64,000 nt of DNA from an uncultured Paraprevotella sp. (GTDB taxonomy: Bacteria; Bacteroidota; Bacteroidia; Bacteroidales; Bacteroidaceae): assembly GCA_944320765.1 (NCBI GenBank), contig CALUIS010000009.1:1-64000 (forward strand), in the 5' to 3' direction. Shown here one piece after another: positions 40,749-50,269 of this stretch (its first letter is position 1; each line of letters starts with the position of its first letter). A program made the position numbers and the translations under genes. Below the pieces are notes generated by a model. The model saw only the letters and a list, made by a program, of their open reading frames with translations. It did no database searches and was not told where the DNA came from.

Positions 40749-43592
40749 CTAACTCCGGCTCACTTCCAGTCCTTTTCCGGAAAGGCTCATCTCCACGAAA
40801 CGGGCGCGGTCGTTCGGCGCGTCCTGCGCCAGAACCTTGCGGATGCGCGCGGCGGCCTCCTCGTCCTTGGCCACCATGTACAGATAACCGCCCCCGCCGG
40901 CCCCCGGCAACTTATATCCCAGGCACAGGTCGTCCACCCGCTCCGTAATCCGGCGCACGGCAGGCGGGTTCGTCCCCTCGTCCAGCCGGCAGTTCTGCGC
41001 CCACGAGCGGCGCACCAGCCGTCCCACATCCTCGAAACGGTTCTGCAACACCGCGTCATAAAGCTCCAAGGCGTGGGCTTTCATCTGCCCCAGCAGCTCC
41101 AGCCGGTCCGTCTCGTTCAGGAACATGCCCTTCACGATTTCCGACAGGATGCTCTTGGCCGTACGGGTCAGGCCGGTGTAATACAACAAGTGGCATTTCC
41201 GGTACTCCGGGGCGGTGAACACGTAATCGGGCAGCCAGCGCACCAGCGGCTGCTGGCACGCGCCCGGCTGCGTCTGCAGCAGCTTCACGCCCTGCAGGAT
41301 GCCGCCATACTGGTCCTGCCAGCCTCCGCCCGTCGTGAGCAGCTGTTCCAGCACGAGCGTGCGGTTGCCCACTTCGTAACGGTCCCAGCCCAAGCCACAG
41401 AAGTCGTTCACCGCGCCCAGCACCGTGGAGGCCAGGATGGAGCTGGTGCCCAACCCCGACCCCGCCGGAATGGCGGAAAGCAAGGTGACCTCGATGCCCG
41501 CGCCGAAAGCCTCCAGCTGCGCCTGCAGCGACGGGTAAGCCTCCGCGCTGAAGTCCGGATGGAACCCGGCCAGCACGAGCGCGGCTTTCGGGATGGAGAA
41601 AGGCGAGCCGACCCTGCGGAAGTCCGAAAGCCCTTCATAGGAGTCCACCCGCTCCATCGCCCCCAAGTCGATGGAACGCATCACGATGTGGCGTTCGCGG
41701 CAGGGCTTGACATACACTTGCAACGGCGGCTGGCCGTTCAGCTCGATGGCCAGATTCACCACGTTGCCGCCTTCCATCAGGCTGTAGGGCGGCGTATCGG
41801 TCCACCCCCCGGCCAGGTCGATGCGCACCGGGCTGCGCCCCCACACGATCTGGTCGGCATAGACCGACAGGCGCGGACTCTGGCGGACGGAACAAGCCGC
41901 ACGGACCAGCATCCCGCGCATCAGCCCGAAGGCCCGGTGCTCGAAAGCCAGACCGTCCTGCCCCTCCAGTTCGGCCACCCGCGCCCGGAACATCGCGTCG
42001 CTGATACGCGCCATCCCGTCGGCCGTGTCCGGCAGCTCCTCCGGCAGCGGCAAGCCTTGGGAAGCATATTCCCGGGCCACCTCCGCCAGGTTCAGCTGGT
42101 AGAACACGCTGCGCTCGTAATGCGCGGCCAGCAGCGGCAGGTTCTTCCGCCGGAAGGCCTCCCGCTGCCGGGTCAGGCGGCGGAGGTTGGCATAGGCGGA
42201 CAGCTCGTCGGCCGACATCTTGCGGGCCGCGAGCCACACCTCCCGGCCCTCTTCCAGTTCCGGCTCGGCCGTCATCCACCGCAGGGCCAGCCCCAGTTCC
42301 TCCACCGTCCCGCACACGGGAAAGAGGCGGGCGGCCTGCAGGTCGTCGTTCCCTTCTATATCTCCGGGTTCCAGCCCCCGGCGCGACAGCCATTCCCGCA
42401 CGGGCATCCCCTGGTACTCCACCGCCCCGTCGGCCAAGCCGCCCTTGAAAGCGTCATAAAAGCCATACGGGCGGGCGGCGTAGGCCGACTCGCCCACCGG
42501 CACCACATCCACGCACACCCCCTCGGCCAGATGCAGCGGCCAGCGGTTTTCCGGCACGCCGGTGATGATATGGCGGGCGGAGAGCGTCCAGTCCTCCCCC
42601 ACATGGCTGTTTTCGATCCACAGCTCGGCGTTCCGGGCCTCCAAGGGCACCCTCACCTCGGCGTTCTGCACGAACATGGCCGGGTGGGGCTTGGCCTTGC
42701 GGTGCATGATCTCGCGCTGGTCCGTCACGATGTTCTGCACGGCCAGCGTGGAAGAAATCATCTCGCGGCTCGTGCCGTAGTGGTAGAAGCACCCGCCCTC
42801 CAAGGGCAGGATGGCCACCGTCAGCCGGTTCAGCTCCTCGTCGGCCACCCTCGGGCGGTCGCCCAAAGCCAGCCCGAACTCGGAGTACATGTCGTAGAAC
42901 GACAGCCGGCCCCCGCGGTACGAGCGGCGCACCATCAGCTCCACGGCCCGGTCGCTCAGCAGCCAGATGCCGATGTCCATCAGGAACAGGTGCTGTCCCA
43001 TCAGTGCGCCCAGCTCCTCCACGCCGGGTTTCTGCAGCATGAAAGCCAGCCGGTCGGGCGTGCGGCGGTCCGACACGAACACGCCGTGGTTCCGGGCCAG
43101 GCCGGGTTCCACCCACAGACCGTAGCACACCACGTCCGCCTCCGGGATGTCCTGCAACGGGCGACCGGTGCGGATATACACGTCCCCGCTGGCCACCAGC
43201 GTGTGCAGGCTCTCCGGCGCACGCTCCATGATTTGTTCGTACAGGGGCAGCTGCAGCGAGAGCAGGTTCTGGTCCAGCCGTTGCCCCCGCTTCCACCGGA
43301 ACACCGGCACCGGGGTCAGGATCTTCCCGGACGGGGCGTAGGCCGGCAAACGCCGGCTCTGGCCTCCGGCATGGAGCAGGATGCGCTTCTCCCGCGCGAG
43401 CCAGTCGCGCAGGGGGACATCGTCCGCCCGCTCTTCCGTCCGGCAGGCCTGCAACAGCCAGGCCGTCCCCCCGCCGGAACCCAGCTTGTGCCCGACGGGG
43501 TCCGAAGTGCAGAACCACTCCGCCCGGTCGGCCTTCTCCACGTCATGAAAACATTCCACCAGATTCGGCGGAAGCGACAACAGCTTTTTCAT
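40749..43592 (-). CDS. fkp: Bifunctional fucokinase/GDP-L-fucose pyrophosphorylase
   Basis: A 947-residue cytoplasmic enzyme; the B. fragilis Fkp has 949. The N-terminal half is the L-fucose-1-phosphate guanylyltransferase (start GHKLGSGGGTAWLLQAC, QSRRLPAYAPSGKILTPVPV). The C-terminal part is a GHMP kinase with the ATP loop AGSGLGTSSILASTVLGA near residue 710 and GYKLPGAGGGGYLYMVA near the end. It salvages free L-fucose to GDP-fucose. It is the last gene of the leftward sugar-nucleotide operon, 4 nt after fcl. Confidence 0.97.
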   Translation of the reverse strand: MKKLLSLPPNLVECFHDVEKADRAEWFCTSDPVGHKLGSGGGTAWLLQACRTEERADDVPLRDWLAREKRILLHAGGQSRRLPAYAPSGKILTPVPVFRWKRGQRLDQNLLSLQLPLYEQIMERAPESLHTLVASGDVYIRTGRPLQDIPEADVVCYGLWVEPGLARNHGVFVSDRRTPDRLAFMLQKPGVEELGALMGQHLFLMDIGIWLLSDRAVELMVRRSYRGGRLSFYDMYSEFGLALGDRPRVADEELNRLTVAILPLEGGCFYHYGTSREMISSTLAVQNIVTDQREIMHRKAKPHPAMFVQNAEVRVPLEARNAELWIENSHVGEDWTLSARHIITGVPENRWPLHLAEGVCVDVVPVGESAYAARPYGFYDAFKGGLADGAVEYQGMPVREWLSRRGLEPGDIEGNDDLQAARLFPVCGTVEELGLALRWMTAEPELEEGREVWLAARKMSADELSAYANLRRLTRQREAFRRKNLPLLAAHYERSVFYQLNLAEVAREYASQGLPLPEELPDTADGMARISDAMFRARVAELEGQDGLAFEHRAFGLMRGMLVRAACSVRQSPRLSVYADQIVWGRSPVRIDLAGGWTDTPPYSLMEGGNVVNLAIELNGQPPLQVYVKPCRERHIVMRSIDLGAMERVDSYEGLSDFRRVGSPFSIPKAALVLAGFHPDFSAEAYPSLQAQLEAFGAGIEVTLLSAIPAGSGLGTSSILASTVLGAVNDFCGLGWDRYEVGNRTLVLEQLLTTGGGWQDQYGGILQGVKLLQTQPGACQQPLVRWLPDYVFTAPEYRKCHLLYYTGLTRTAKSILSEIVKGMFLNETDRLELLGQMKAHALELYDAVLQNRFEDVGRLVRRSWAQNCRLDEGTNPPAVRRITERVDDLCLGYKLPGAGGGGYLYMVAKDEEAAARIRKVLAQDAPNDRARFVEMSLSGKGLEVSRS

Positions 43593-43596
43593 TATA

Positions 43597-44718
43597 TTAT
43601 TGCAAATGGTTGATACAGATACCTTTCAGATACCACTCATACAGGCGGTGGATACCCTCGTCGATTTCCACCCGGTGATGCCATCCCAGGCGGTGCAGCT
43701 TCGTCACGTCGGTCAGCTTGCGCATCGTGCCGTCCGGCTTGGAGGCATCCCAGCGCAGCTCGCCCTTGAAGCCGATTTCCTTCATGATTTTTTCCGCCAC
43801 CTCGCGGATGGACAGCTCCTTGCCCGTCCCCACGTTGATGTGGCAGTTGCGGATTTCCTTCTCGCCTGCGGCATAGGTGTCCTTGAAGTCCACGTTCAGC
43901 AGCACATGCACGCTGGCGTCCGCCATCTCCTCGCTCCAGAGGAACTCGCGCATCGGGCGGCCCGTCCCCCACAGGGTCACGGCTTCCGGCGTGATGCCGT
44001 AGTGGGCCAGCACCTTCAGGATGTCGGCTTCCGCCGAAGAGGCGTCCACCACCGTCTTCACGCCCTCCTCCGACAGGCTCACCGGACGCAGGCCGATGTC
44101 CTTGCGCACGGCCTCCCAGTCTCCCTCGTTCAGGCACTTGGCCAGGTGGATCTTGCGGATCATGGCCGGCAGCACATGGCTGTTCTCCAGATGGAAGTTG
44201 TCGTTCGGCCCGTAGAGGTTCGTGGGCATCACGGCGATGTAGTTCGTGCCGTACTGCAGGTTGAAGCTCTCGCACATCTTCAGCCCGGCGATCTTGGCGA
44301 TGGCATACGGCTCGTTGGTGTACTCCAGCGGCGAGGTCAGCAGCACGTCCTCCGTCATCGGCTGCGGGGCCTCGCGCGGATAGATGCACGTGCTGCCCAG
44401 GAAGAGCAGCTTCTTCACCCCGTGGCGGAAGCTCTCGCCGATCACGTTCTGCTGGATCTGCAGGTTCTGGTAGATGAAGTCCGCGCGGTATTGCAGGTTG
44501 GCCATGATGCCGCCCACGTGGGCGGCGGCCAGCACCACGGCGTCGGGCCGCTCGGCGTCGAAGAAAGCCTTCACGGCCGCGCCGTCCAGCAGGTCCAGTT
44601 CCTTGTGCGAGCGTCCCACGAGGTTCGTATAGCCGCGCCGCACCAGATTATCCCAAATGGCGGAACCCACCAGTCCGTGATGTCCCGCCACATATATCTT
44701 CGCAGTCTTGTCCAACAT
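43597..44718 (-). CDS. fcl: GDP-L-fucose synthase
   Basis: A 373-residue NADPH-dependent epimerase/reductase (WcaG/Fcl) that turns GDP-4-keto-6-deoxymannose into GDP-L-fucose. The Rossmann loop GHHGLVGSAI is near residue 12, FLGSTCIYP and the Tyr-x-x-x-Lys in EPYAIAKIAGLKMCE follow. It is longer than E. coli Fcl (321) by an insert around residues 200-230 (KCLNEGDWEAVRKDIGLRPV), as usual in Bacteroides. It lies 4 nt after gmd and 4 nt before fkp in one operon. Confidence 0.96.
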   Translation of the reverse strand: MLDKTAKIYVAGHHGLVGSAIWDNLVRRGYTNLVGRSHKELDLLDGAAVKAFFDAERPDAVVLAAAHVGGIMANLQYRADFIYQNLQIQQNVIGESFRHGVKKLLFLGSTCIYPREAPQPMTEDVLLTSPLEYTNEPYAIAKIAGLKMCESFNLQYGTNYIAVMPTNLYGPNDNFHLENSHVLPAMIRKIHLAKCLNEGDWEAVRKDIGLRPVSLSEEGVKTVVDASSAEADILKVLAHYGITPEAVTLWGTGRPMREFLWSEEMADASVHVLLNVDFKDTYAAGEKEIRNCHINVGTGKELSIREVAEKIMKEIGFKGELRWDASKPDGTMRKLTDVTKLHRLGWHHRVEIDEGIHRLYEWYLKGICINHLQ

Positions 44719-44722
44719 AGCC

Positions 44723-45808
44723 TTATTCTTTGTCCAACTGAGCTTTCAGATGCAGTTTCCTGACAAACTTCATGTCGTGTTCCACCATGATGCGCACCAG
44801 TTCCTCGAACGGGGTCTTGGTGGGGTTCCATCCCAACAGTGTCTTGGCCTTCGCCGGGTCGCCCAGCAGCTGTTCCACCTCGCAGGGGCGGAAGTACTTC
44901 GGGTCCACCTCCACCAGCACCCGTCCGGTGGCCGTGTCCACGCCCTTCTCGTCCACGCCGCTGCCTTCCCACTTCAGCTCGATGCCCAGGTTCCGGAAGG
45001 CCAGCGTGCAGAACTCGCGCACGGTGTGCATCTCGCCCGTGGCGATGACGAAGTCCTCCGGCGTCTCATGCTGCAGGATGAGCCACATGCACTCCACGTA
45101 GTCCTTGGCATAGCCCCAGTCGCGGCGCGCGTCGAGGTTGCCCAGATAGAGCTTGTCCTGGAAGCCCTGCTTGATGCGGGCCGCCGCCAGCGTGATCTTG
45201 CGCGTCACGAACGTCTCGCCGCGGCGTTCGCTCTCGTGGTTGAAGAGGATGCCGTTCACGGCGAACATCCCGTAGCTCTCGCGGTAGTTCTTCGTGATCC
45301 AGAAGCCGTACTGCTTGGCCACGCCGTAGGGCGAACGGGGATAGAAAGGCGTGGTCTCCCGCTGCGGCACCTCCTGCACCTTGCCGAAGAGTTCCGAGGT
45401 GGAAGCCTGGTAGATACGGCAGGTCTTCTCCAGCCCGCAGATGCGCACGGCCTCCAGCAGGCGGAGCGTCCCCACGGCGTCGGCCTCCGCCGTGTATTCC
45501 GGCACGTCGAACGACACCTTCACGTGGCTCTGCGCCGCGAGGTTGTAGATTTCCGTGGGGTGGATGTCGCTGATGATGCGGATGAGCGAGCTGCTGTCCG
45601 TCATGTCGCCCCAGTGCAGCTCCACCAGGCGGCTCTTCTTCATGTCGCGCACCCACTCGTCCAGATAGAGATGCTCGATGCGTCCCGTGTTGAACGAGGA
45701 GGAGCGGCGCATGATGCCATGCACCTCATACCCTTTCTCAATCAGAAACTCGGCCAGATAGGAGCCGTCCTGCCCCGTGATGCCGGTGATCAATGCTACT
45801 TTTCTCAT
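44723..45808 (-). CDS. gmd: GDP-mannose 4,6-dehydratase
   Basis: A 361-residue short-chain dehydrogenase that makes GDP-4-keto-6-deoxy-D-mannose. The NADP loop [14 protein letters not shown] begins near residue 9; [12 protein letters not shown] and the Tyr-x-x-x-Lys in [14 protein letters not shown] are present. It lies directly upstream of fcl and fkp and downstream of the ATPase/nuclease gene. Confidence 0.97.
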   Translation of the reverse strand: MRKVALITGITGQDGSYLAEFLIEKGYEVHGIMRRSSSFNTGRIEHLYLDEWVRDMKKSRLVELHWGDMTDSSSLIRIISDIHPTEIYNLAAQSHVKVSFDVPEYTAEADAVGTLRLLEAVRICGLEKTCRIYQASTSELFGKVQEVPQRETTPFYPRSPYGVAKQYGFWITKNYRESYGMFAVNGILFNHESERRGETFVTRKITLAAARIKQGFQDKLYLGNLDARRDWGYAKDYVECMWLILQHETPEDFVIATGEMHTVREFCTLAFRNLGIELKWEGSGVDEKGVDTATGRVLVEVDPKYFRPCEVEQLLGDPAKAKTLLGWNPTKTPFEELVRIMVEHDMKFVRKLHLKAQLDKE

Positions 45809-45840
45809 TGTCTAATTCGTTAAAGTGATTCTATGAATGG

Positions 45841-47400
45841 TTACTGTCGTTCCACAATCCAACGCTCGATGTTCCGCGTCTTGCGGCTGAAGTTCACGCC
45901 GACCTTATACACCGCACGGCTGTCCGGCGCAAAGGGGCGGGCGTAGCCCTTCTCCTCGATCTGCCGCAGAGCCTCCTCCGCCGTCCCGTCCAGCTTGAAG
46001 TCCATCACATACACGCTATCCGCCGTCTGCAGGACAAGGTCCACGCGTCCCTGCGAGGTGTGGTATTCCGCCTGCACATACAGCCCCACCAGCTTGAATA
46101 CGATGAACAGCACATTCTGGTAGTGCAGTTCCTGGTCGCGGGCCAGTTCATAGGGCGTGTCGGCCAGAAAGCCTTGTAGCCGGCGTAAGAACGCATCCAC
46201 ATCCCCCGTCCGGATTTCCTTCACGAAACGGCTGATTTCAAAAGTGCTTTCCCGGAGGCTCACCGGCGTATAATAGGGGACGAGGAACTTCATGAATCCC
46301 TCCTCCACCTCGCGGTTGGGAAAGCCCAAGGTGTAAAGGCCAAACTCGGGGTCGAACCCCTTGAGGGTCAGATAGCCGCTTTGGTAAAGCACCGGGACCG
46401 GGTCGGTGTGGTGCGGGTCGATGCTGTCCAGCGTCTCCACCCCCGTCTCCTCATGGGCCAGACGGCAGAGGCTGTATCGGTTCTGCCGGATCAAATCCAC
46501 CAGATAGGTGGGCGTGCCGGTCTCGAACCAATAGCTGCCAAAGCGTCCCTTGCCGAATGCGTTCAGCAGGCTGAAAGGGTTGTACAGCCCTGCCGTGGAG
46601 GGTGCGAAATGATAACCGTCGTAAGAGGCTTTCAGCCTGGCGAAAGTTTCTTCGAGCGTCAGCCCGTTCATCCGCGCCATCCGTTCCACATAGCCTCCGA
46701 AGCCCGCACGGAGTTCCGCCTCCGTGATGCCGCACAGCTCCGCATAGCTCTCGTCCATCGAGATGTCATTCAGGTTGTTCAGGTCGCTGAACACGCTCAC
46801 CTTGCTGAACTTGGTCACGCCCGTGAGCAGCCCCAGCCGGATGCAGCCGTCCATGCTCTTCATCACGCCGTAGAACGCCTTCAGCGTCTCCCGGAATTCA
46901 CGCTGCAACGCCTCGTTGCCGATGGTCTGGAGCAGCGGCTTGTCGTACTCGTCCACCAGGATGGCCACCCTCCTCCCGGACTGTTCACAGGCGCGGCGGA
47001 CCACTCCTTGGAAACGGCGGGACAAGGCTACCTCGGAAGGGTCGGCGCCATACTCCTTCTCCCATCTCACCAGATGCTCGTTCAGCACCTGCTCAAGGCT
47101 CTCCGGCGCGTCATACTTCTGCGCGTTCAAATCCAGATGGAACACGGGCCGCGCCTTCCACTCCTTTTCCAACTCCCCGAGGGCCAGCCCCTCGAACAGT
47201 TCCTTCTTCCCGAGGAAGTACGCTTCCAGCGTGGACACCAGCAGGCTCTTCCCGAAACGGCACGGACGGGACAGGAAATAATAGCTGCCCGCATTCACCA
47301 GCTTGTATATCAAAGCCGTCTTGTCCACATACAGGCAACCGTCCCTGCGGAGACGCTCAAAGTTCTGCACGCCAATCGGAAGCTTGCGCAACGTGTCCAT
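45841..47400 (-). CDS. AAA-ATPase-like protein with C-terminal PD-(D/E)XK nuclease domain
   Basis: A 519-residue protein of the 'AAA-ATPase_like plus DUF1703' family frequent in Bacteroidetes. The N-terminal signature PIGVQNFERLRRDGCLYVDK is followed by a P-loop (SRPCRFGKSLLVS). The C-terminal region has the nuclease pattern AEYHTSQGRVDLVLQTADS then VYVMDFKLDG (Asp and Lys of the PD-(D/E)XK fold). Function is unknown; a mobile or selfish role is often suspected. It sits between the export lipoprotein gene and gmd, in the middle of a nucleotide-sugar operon, with 32 bp to gmd and 23 bp to the next gene. Confidence 0.88.
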   Translation of the reverse strand: MDTLRKLPIGVQNFERLRRDGCLYVDKTALIYKLVNAGSYYFLSRPCRFGKSLLVSTLEAYFLGKKELFEGLALGELEKEWKARPVFHLDLNAQKYDAPESLEQVLNEHLVRWEKEYGADPSEVALSRRFQGVVRRACEQSGRRVAILVDEYDKPLLQTIGNEALQREFRETLKAFYGVMKSMDGCIRLGLLTGVTKFSKVSVFSDLNNLNDISMDESYAELCGITEAELRAGFGGYVERMARMNGLTLEETFARLKASYDGYHFAPSTAGLYNPFSLLNAFGKGRFGSYWFETGTPTYLVDLIRQNRYSLCRLAHEETGVETLDSIDPHHTDPVPVLYQSGYLTLKGFDPEFGLYTLGFPNREVEEGFMKFLVPYYTPVSLRESTFEISRFVKEIRTGDVDAFLRRLQGFLADTPYELARDQELHYQNVLFIVFKLVGLYVQAEYHTSQGRVDLVLQTADSVYVMDFKLDGTAEEALRQIEEKGYARPFAPDSRAVYKVGVNFSRKTRNIERWIVERQ

Positions 47401-47423
47401 GGCTATACCTTATTATATATATG

Positions 47424-48233
47424 CTATTTATTCAAGATATTCACCAGCAAGGTCGCGATGGAAATCATGATGCTCGTTCCGCTCACCCAATAGCTGGTGA
47501 CAGAGCCGATATCGGAGTTCTTGGCCTTCGTCTTGTTCGGCGTCACGTAGAGCACGTCGTTCTGCTGCAGGTAGAAGTATGGGGAGTTGATGATGTCCGC
47601 GTCGTTCAGGTTCAGCTCGTGGATGGACTTCTTGCCCACGGAATCCTCGCGGATGAGCTTCACGTTGTCGCGACGGCCCCAGATGGTCATGTCCTTGGCC
47701 ATGGCCAGCGCCCCGTAGATGGACACCTTCTCCGAAGGCACGGTATAAGTGCCCGGGCTGTTCACCTCGCCCAGCACCGAAATCTTGTAGTTGCTCAGGC
47801 GCACCGTCACCACAGGACGGGACTTCAGGTAAGTGCCCTCTATCTTGGACGCTATCAGATTCTCCACCCCGTTCACGGTCAGCCCTTTCACGTACAGCTT
47901 GCCCAGAATGGGATAGTTGATGGTGCCCTCGTTGGTCACCAGAAAAGTCTGCAGCGTGGGTTGGGAGGTCAGCACGCTCCGTCCCTGTCCCACAGCCGGC
48001 GTGGCGGTCAGGTTGAAGGGGATGACGGCTTCCGCGTCCTCGGGGTAGTTCACGGTGATGGTCAGCTCGTCCTTGGGCATGATGCGCGCCTCGTAGAGGA
48101 CCGCGCTTGAATCCAGGTTCACTTCCGCGCTGTTCAACATGTAAGGCACGGTCTTGTAGGACGTGCAGGAAGACACCAGTCCGATGAGCGCCACCGCCAC
48201 CACGGCGGACCATTTCTTTGCGGTTTTATTCAT
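47424..48233 (-). CDS. Polysaccharide export outer-membrane lipoprotein (Wza/BexD-like)
   Basis: A 269-residue lipoprotein; the signal peptide ends VSSC with Cys23 as lipid site. It has the Poly_export domain (IMPKDELTITVNYPEDAEAV) and a SLBB-type region (ISVLGEVNSPGTYTVPSEKV), which form the periplasmic rings of the outer-membrane polysaccharide channel. The C-terminal hydrophobic segment (SGTSIMISIATLLVNIL) would be the membrane-crossing helix. It lies 22 bp after manA. The cognate tyrosine kinase is probably the Wzc-like protein at 59350-61869. Confidence 0.92.
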   Translation of the reverse strand: MNKTAKKWSAVVAVALIGLVSSCTSYKTVPYMLNSAEVNLDSSAVLYEARIMPKDELTITVNYPEDAEAVIPFNLTATPAVGQGRSVLTSQPTLQTFLVTNEGTINYPILGKLYVKGLTVNGVENLIASKIEGTYLKSRPVVTVRLSNYKISVLGEVNSPGTYTVPSEKVSIYGALAMAKDMTIWGRRDNVKLIREDSVGKKSIHELNLNDADIINSPYFYLQQNDVLYVTPNKTKAKNSDIGSVTSYWVSGTSIMISIATLLVNILNK

Positions 48234-48255
48234 ATCTGTTCAGGATTTGTGAATG

Positions 48256-49224
48256 TTATACATAAGATTCCAGCACCGTGGCCCGCCCCTCGGGGGTCAG
48301 GGTCACACCTTCCGCCTCGGCGGCCACCAGCAAGGTGTGGCCTGCCGTGAGGGTCACGCTTTCCCCGCCGCAAGCCACGCGGCACGTCCCTTCCGTGCAG
48401 ATCAGGATGACGAAGCTGTCCAACTCGCTGTAGTCGCACTCCATCGGTTCCGTCAGGCGGTAGGCCGACGTGGTGAAGAACGGGCTGCGCACCAGCTCCA
48501 CCGGCTCGTCCTCCGCCACGGGACGGCGTTCCTCCGGCGGCACCACGGCATAGTCGATGGCCTCCTTGGCCTCCTCCACATGGAGCTGGCGCGGGCGGCC
48601 CTGGCTGTCCGTGCGCCCGAAGTCGTAGATGCGGTAGGTCACGTCGCTGCTCTGCTGTATCTCGCAGATGAAACAGCCCGCGCCGATGCTGTGCACGCGG
48701 CCGGCAGGCAGATAGTACACGTCGCCGGGCCGCACCTCGTAGCGGCGGAGCACCTCGGGCAGCGTCTGGTCGGCCACCCGCGCCGCATACTCGTCCGGCG
48801 TCACCCGGCGGCTGAAGCCGTCGAGCAGGTAAGCCCCCGGCGCGGCGTCCACCACGTACCACATCTCCGTCTTGCCCGGACAGCCGTGGCGGCGCAGGGC
48901 CAGCTCGTCGTTCGGGTGCACCTGCACCGAAAGGGGCTGCGCGGCGTCGATGAACTTGACCAGCAGGGGGAACTTCGTCCCGAAGCGGGCATAGTTCTCC
49001 CCGCCCACCAAGGCGGCTCCGCCCTCCTCCACCAATTGCGTGAGGGTCAGCCCGTCGTAGGCCCCGCCTTGCACCACCGACTCGCTGCCCGGTATGCCGG
49101 ACAGCTCCCAGCTCTCGCCAATAAGCGTTTTATCGACTGCAAAACCCTTATAGGGAAGAATGCGACGGCCTCCCCACAAGGTCTCCTTGAATATATCCGT
49201 GAAACGGAACAAGTTATTCTTCAT
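48256..49224 (-). CDS. manA: Class I mannose-6-phosphate isomerase
   Basis: A 322-residue zinc isomerase (short Bacillus/Bacteroides ManA type) interconverting fructose-6-phosphate and mannose-6-phosphate, the entry to GDP-mannose and GDP-fucose. The N-terminal KETLWGGRRIL, the metal site region SVQVHPNDELAL and the active-site segment PAGRVHSIGAGCFI are present. It is the first gene of the leftward operon manA, export lipoprotein, ATPase/nuclease, gmd, fcl, fkp, behind a TAATTTTG promoter. Confidence 0.95.
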   Translation of the reverse strand: MKNNLFRFTDIFKETLWGGRRILPYKGFAVDKTLIGESWELSGIPGSESVVQGGAYDGLTLTQLVEEGGAALVGGENYARFGTKFPLLVKFIDAAQPLSVQVHPNDELALRRHGCPGKTEMWYVVDAAPGAYLLDGFSRRVTPDEYAARVADQTLPEVLRRYEVRPGDVYYLPAGRVHSIGAGCFICEIQQSSDVTYRIYDFGRTDSQGRPRQLHVEEAKEAIDYAVVPPEERRPVAEDEPVELVRSPFFTTSAYRLTEPMECDYSELDSFVILICTEGTCRVACGGESVTLTAGHTLLVAAEAEGVTLTPEGRATVLESYV

Positions 49225-49246
49225 GTCGTTTGAGTAAAAAATCGTT

Positions 49247-49254
49247 CAAAATTA
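49247..49254 (-). promoter_or_regulatory. -7 element of the manA-fkp operon
   Basis: The minus strand reads TAATTTTG, 22 nt before the manA ATG. Confidence 0.6.
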
Positions 49255-49412
49255 CGAATTTCACACAGAACGTACAAATAAAAAAAGAAAGTTTTAGAAA
49301 ATCGCGTGAAAAACGCACCGGACAAGACGTACAAGCCGCCGGGCCATTCATGAAAAACATCCGGGGATGCACCGGCATCCCTGTTTTATTCACCTTTTAA
49401 ATAAATACCATC

Positions 49413-49658
49413 ATGAAAAAGAACAAGTATGACGTGACGGCACTGGCCGTCCAGTATTTCCCCGATTCCACGGAGGCCAACGCCCGCCGGAGGTTCTTCA
49501 AGGTGCTGCGGGCCGAAAGGGACCTGTGGCAGCGGCTCGCCGACCTGCACTTCGGTCCCTGGCAGCGGACCTTCACGCCCCGCCAGTACGAGATGGTCAT
49601 CGACATCCTCGGACGGCCTGACGCGGCCGACGAGGACTACGCCGACTGGCCGCGCTGA
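49413..49658 (+). CDS. DUF4248-family small protein
   Basis: An 81-residue protein matching the DUF4248 pattern (KYDVTALAVQYFPDST, ANARRRFFKVLRAE, FTPRQYEMVIDILG), helical and possibly DNA-binding. In Bacteroides genomes it regularly precedes an HU-like gene and an amidase or P5 gene and is found near VapE genes. Function unknown. A weak hairpin (GGGATG 49364-49369 with CATCCC 49376-49381) lies in its leader. Confidence 0.85.
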   Translation: MKKNKYDVTALAVQYFPDSTEANARRRFFKVLRAERDLWQRLADLHFGPWQRTFTPRQYEMVIDILGRPDAADEDYADWPR

Positions 49659-49664
49659 CACCGG

Positions 49665-49739
49665 GCGCGAACCGGCGCGAACCGGCGGAATACGGCGGTT
49701 CCCTGCGGAAAGCGGCGGAAACCTGCACCAACCTGCACC
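49665..49739 (+). repeat. 10-bp tandem repeats ahead of the HU-like gene
   Basis: Two copies of GCGCGAACCG (49665-49674, 49675-49684) and two of AACCTGCACC (49720-49729, 49730-49739) lie upstream of the TACCTTTG promoter. The second pair has the same unit (AACCTGCrCr) and 10-bp period as the array before the VapE gene at 23609-23658. Confidence 0.65.
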
Positions 49740-49757
49740 CCGCCTTCCGGGCCGCCG

Positions 49758-49765
49758 TACCTTTG
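49758..49765 (+). promoter_or_regulatory. -7 element of the HU-P5-smalltalk genes
   Basis: TACCTTTG, 63 nt before the ATG at 49829, with the AACCTGCACC repeats ending 18 bp upstream. Confidence 0.65.
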
Positions 49766-49828
49766 CATCGTCATCCGGAAGACAAGAGATTACAAACAAA
49801 AAAACAAACCTTTAAAAACAAAAACGTT

Positions 49829-50257
49829 ATGATGTACAAAGTCATCGAGCGCAAAGACCCGCGCACCCCGGACGGGCAGGGCAAGTACTACGGCTATATC
49901 GTCAACATGTCCAAAATCGACATCGAGGAAATCGCCACCCGCATCAGCGCCTCCTGCACCGTCACCCGGCACGACTGCCTGGCCGTACTCTCGGCCTTGC
50001 AGGAACAGATCATCTACGCGCTGAAGGAGGGCAAGCGCGTCCACCTGGGCGACATCGGCAGCTTCCGCGTCATGGCCAACGGCCTGGGCAGCGAGACGCC
50101 CGAGGCGTATGAGACCAGCCTGATCTCCGCCCTGCGCGTGCGCTTCACGCCCAACACGAGGCTCAAGGACTCCCTCTCGCTGACGAACAGGGACTTCCCG
50201 CTCGAACGGGTGGACTTCGCCACGCCGGAGGACGAGGAGGAAGGCGGAGGCATCTAA
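49829..50257 (+). CDS. HU-family DNA-binding protein
   Basis: A 141-residue variant of the HU/IHF histone-like fold. The dimerisation helices (EEIATRISASCTVTRHDCLA, AVLSALQEQIIYALKEGKRV) are followed by HLGDIGSFRVMANG, the beta-strand region that begins the DNA-gripping arms, and an acidic tail (EDEEEGG). Bacteroides genomes carry many such proteins next to DUF4248 and amidase/P5 genes. The start is ATG 49829 (or 49832), not the longer frame from 49763, which begins inside the promoter. Confidence 0.9.
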   Translation: MMYKVIERKDPRTPDGQGKYYGYIVNMSKIDIEEIATRISASCTVTRHDCLAVLSALQEQIIYALKEGKRVHLGDIGSFRVMANGLGSETPEAYETSLISALRVRFTPNTRLKDSLSLTNRDFPLERVDFATPEDEEEGGGI

Positions 50258-50269
50258 AGGCGGCGGACG

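Noticed and set aside
41073..43613. 846-codon plus-strand frame
   Set aside because: Shadow of fkp on the opposite strand; His/Arg/Gln-rich composition without motifs.
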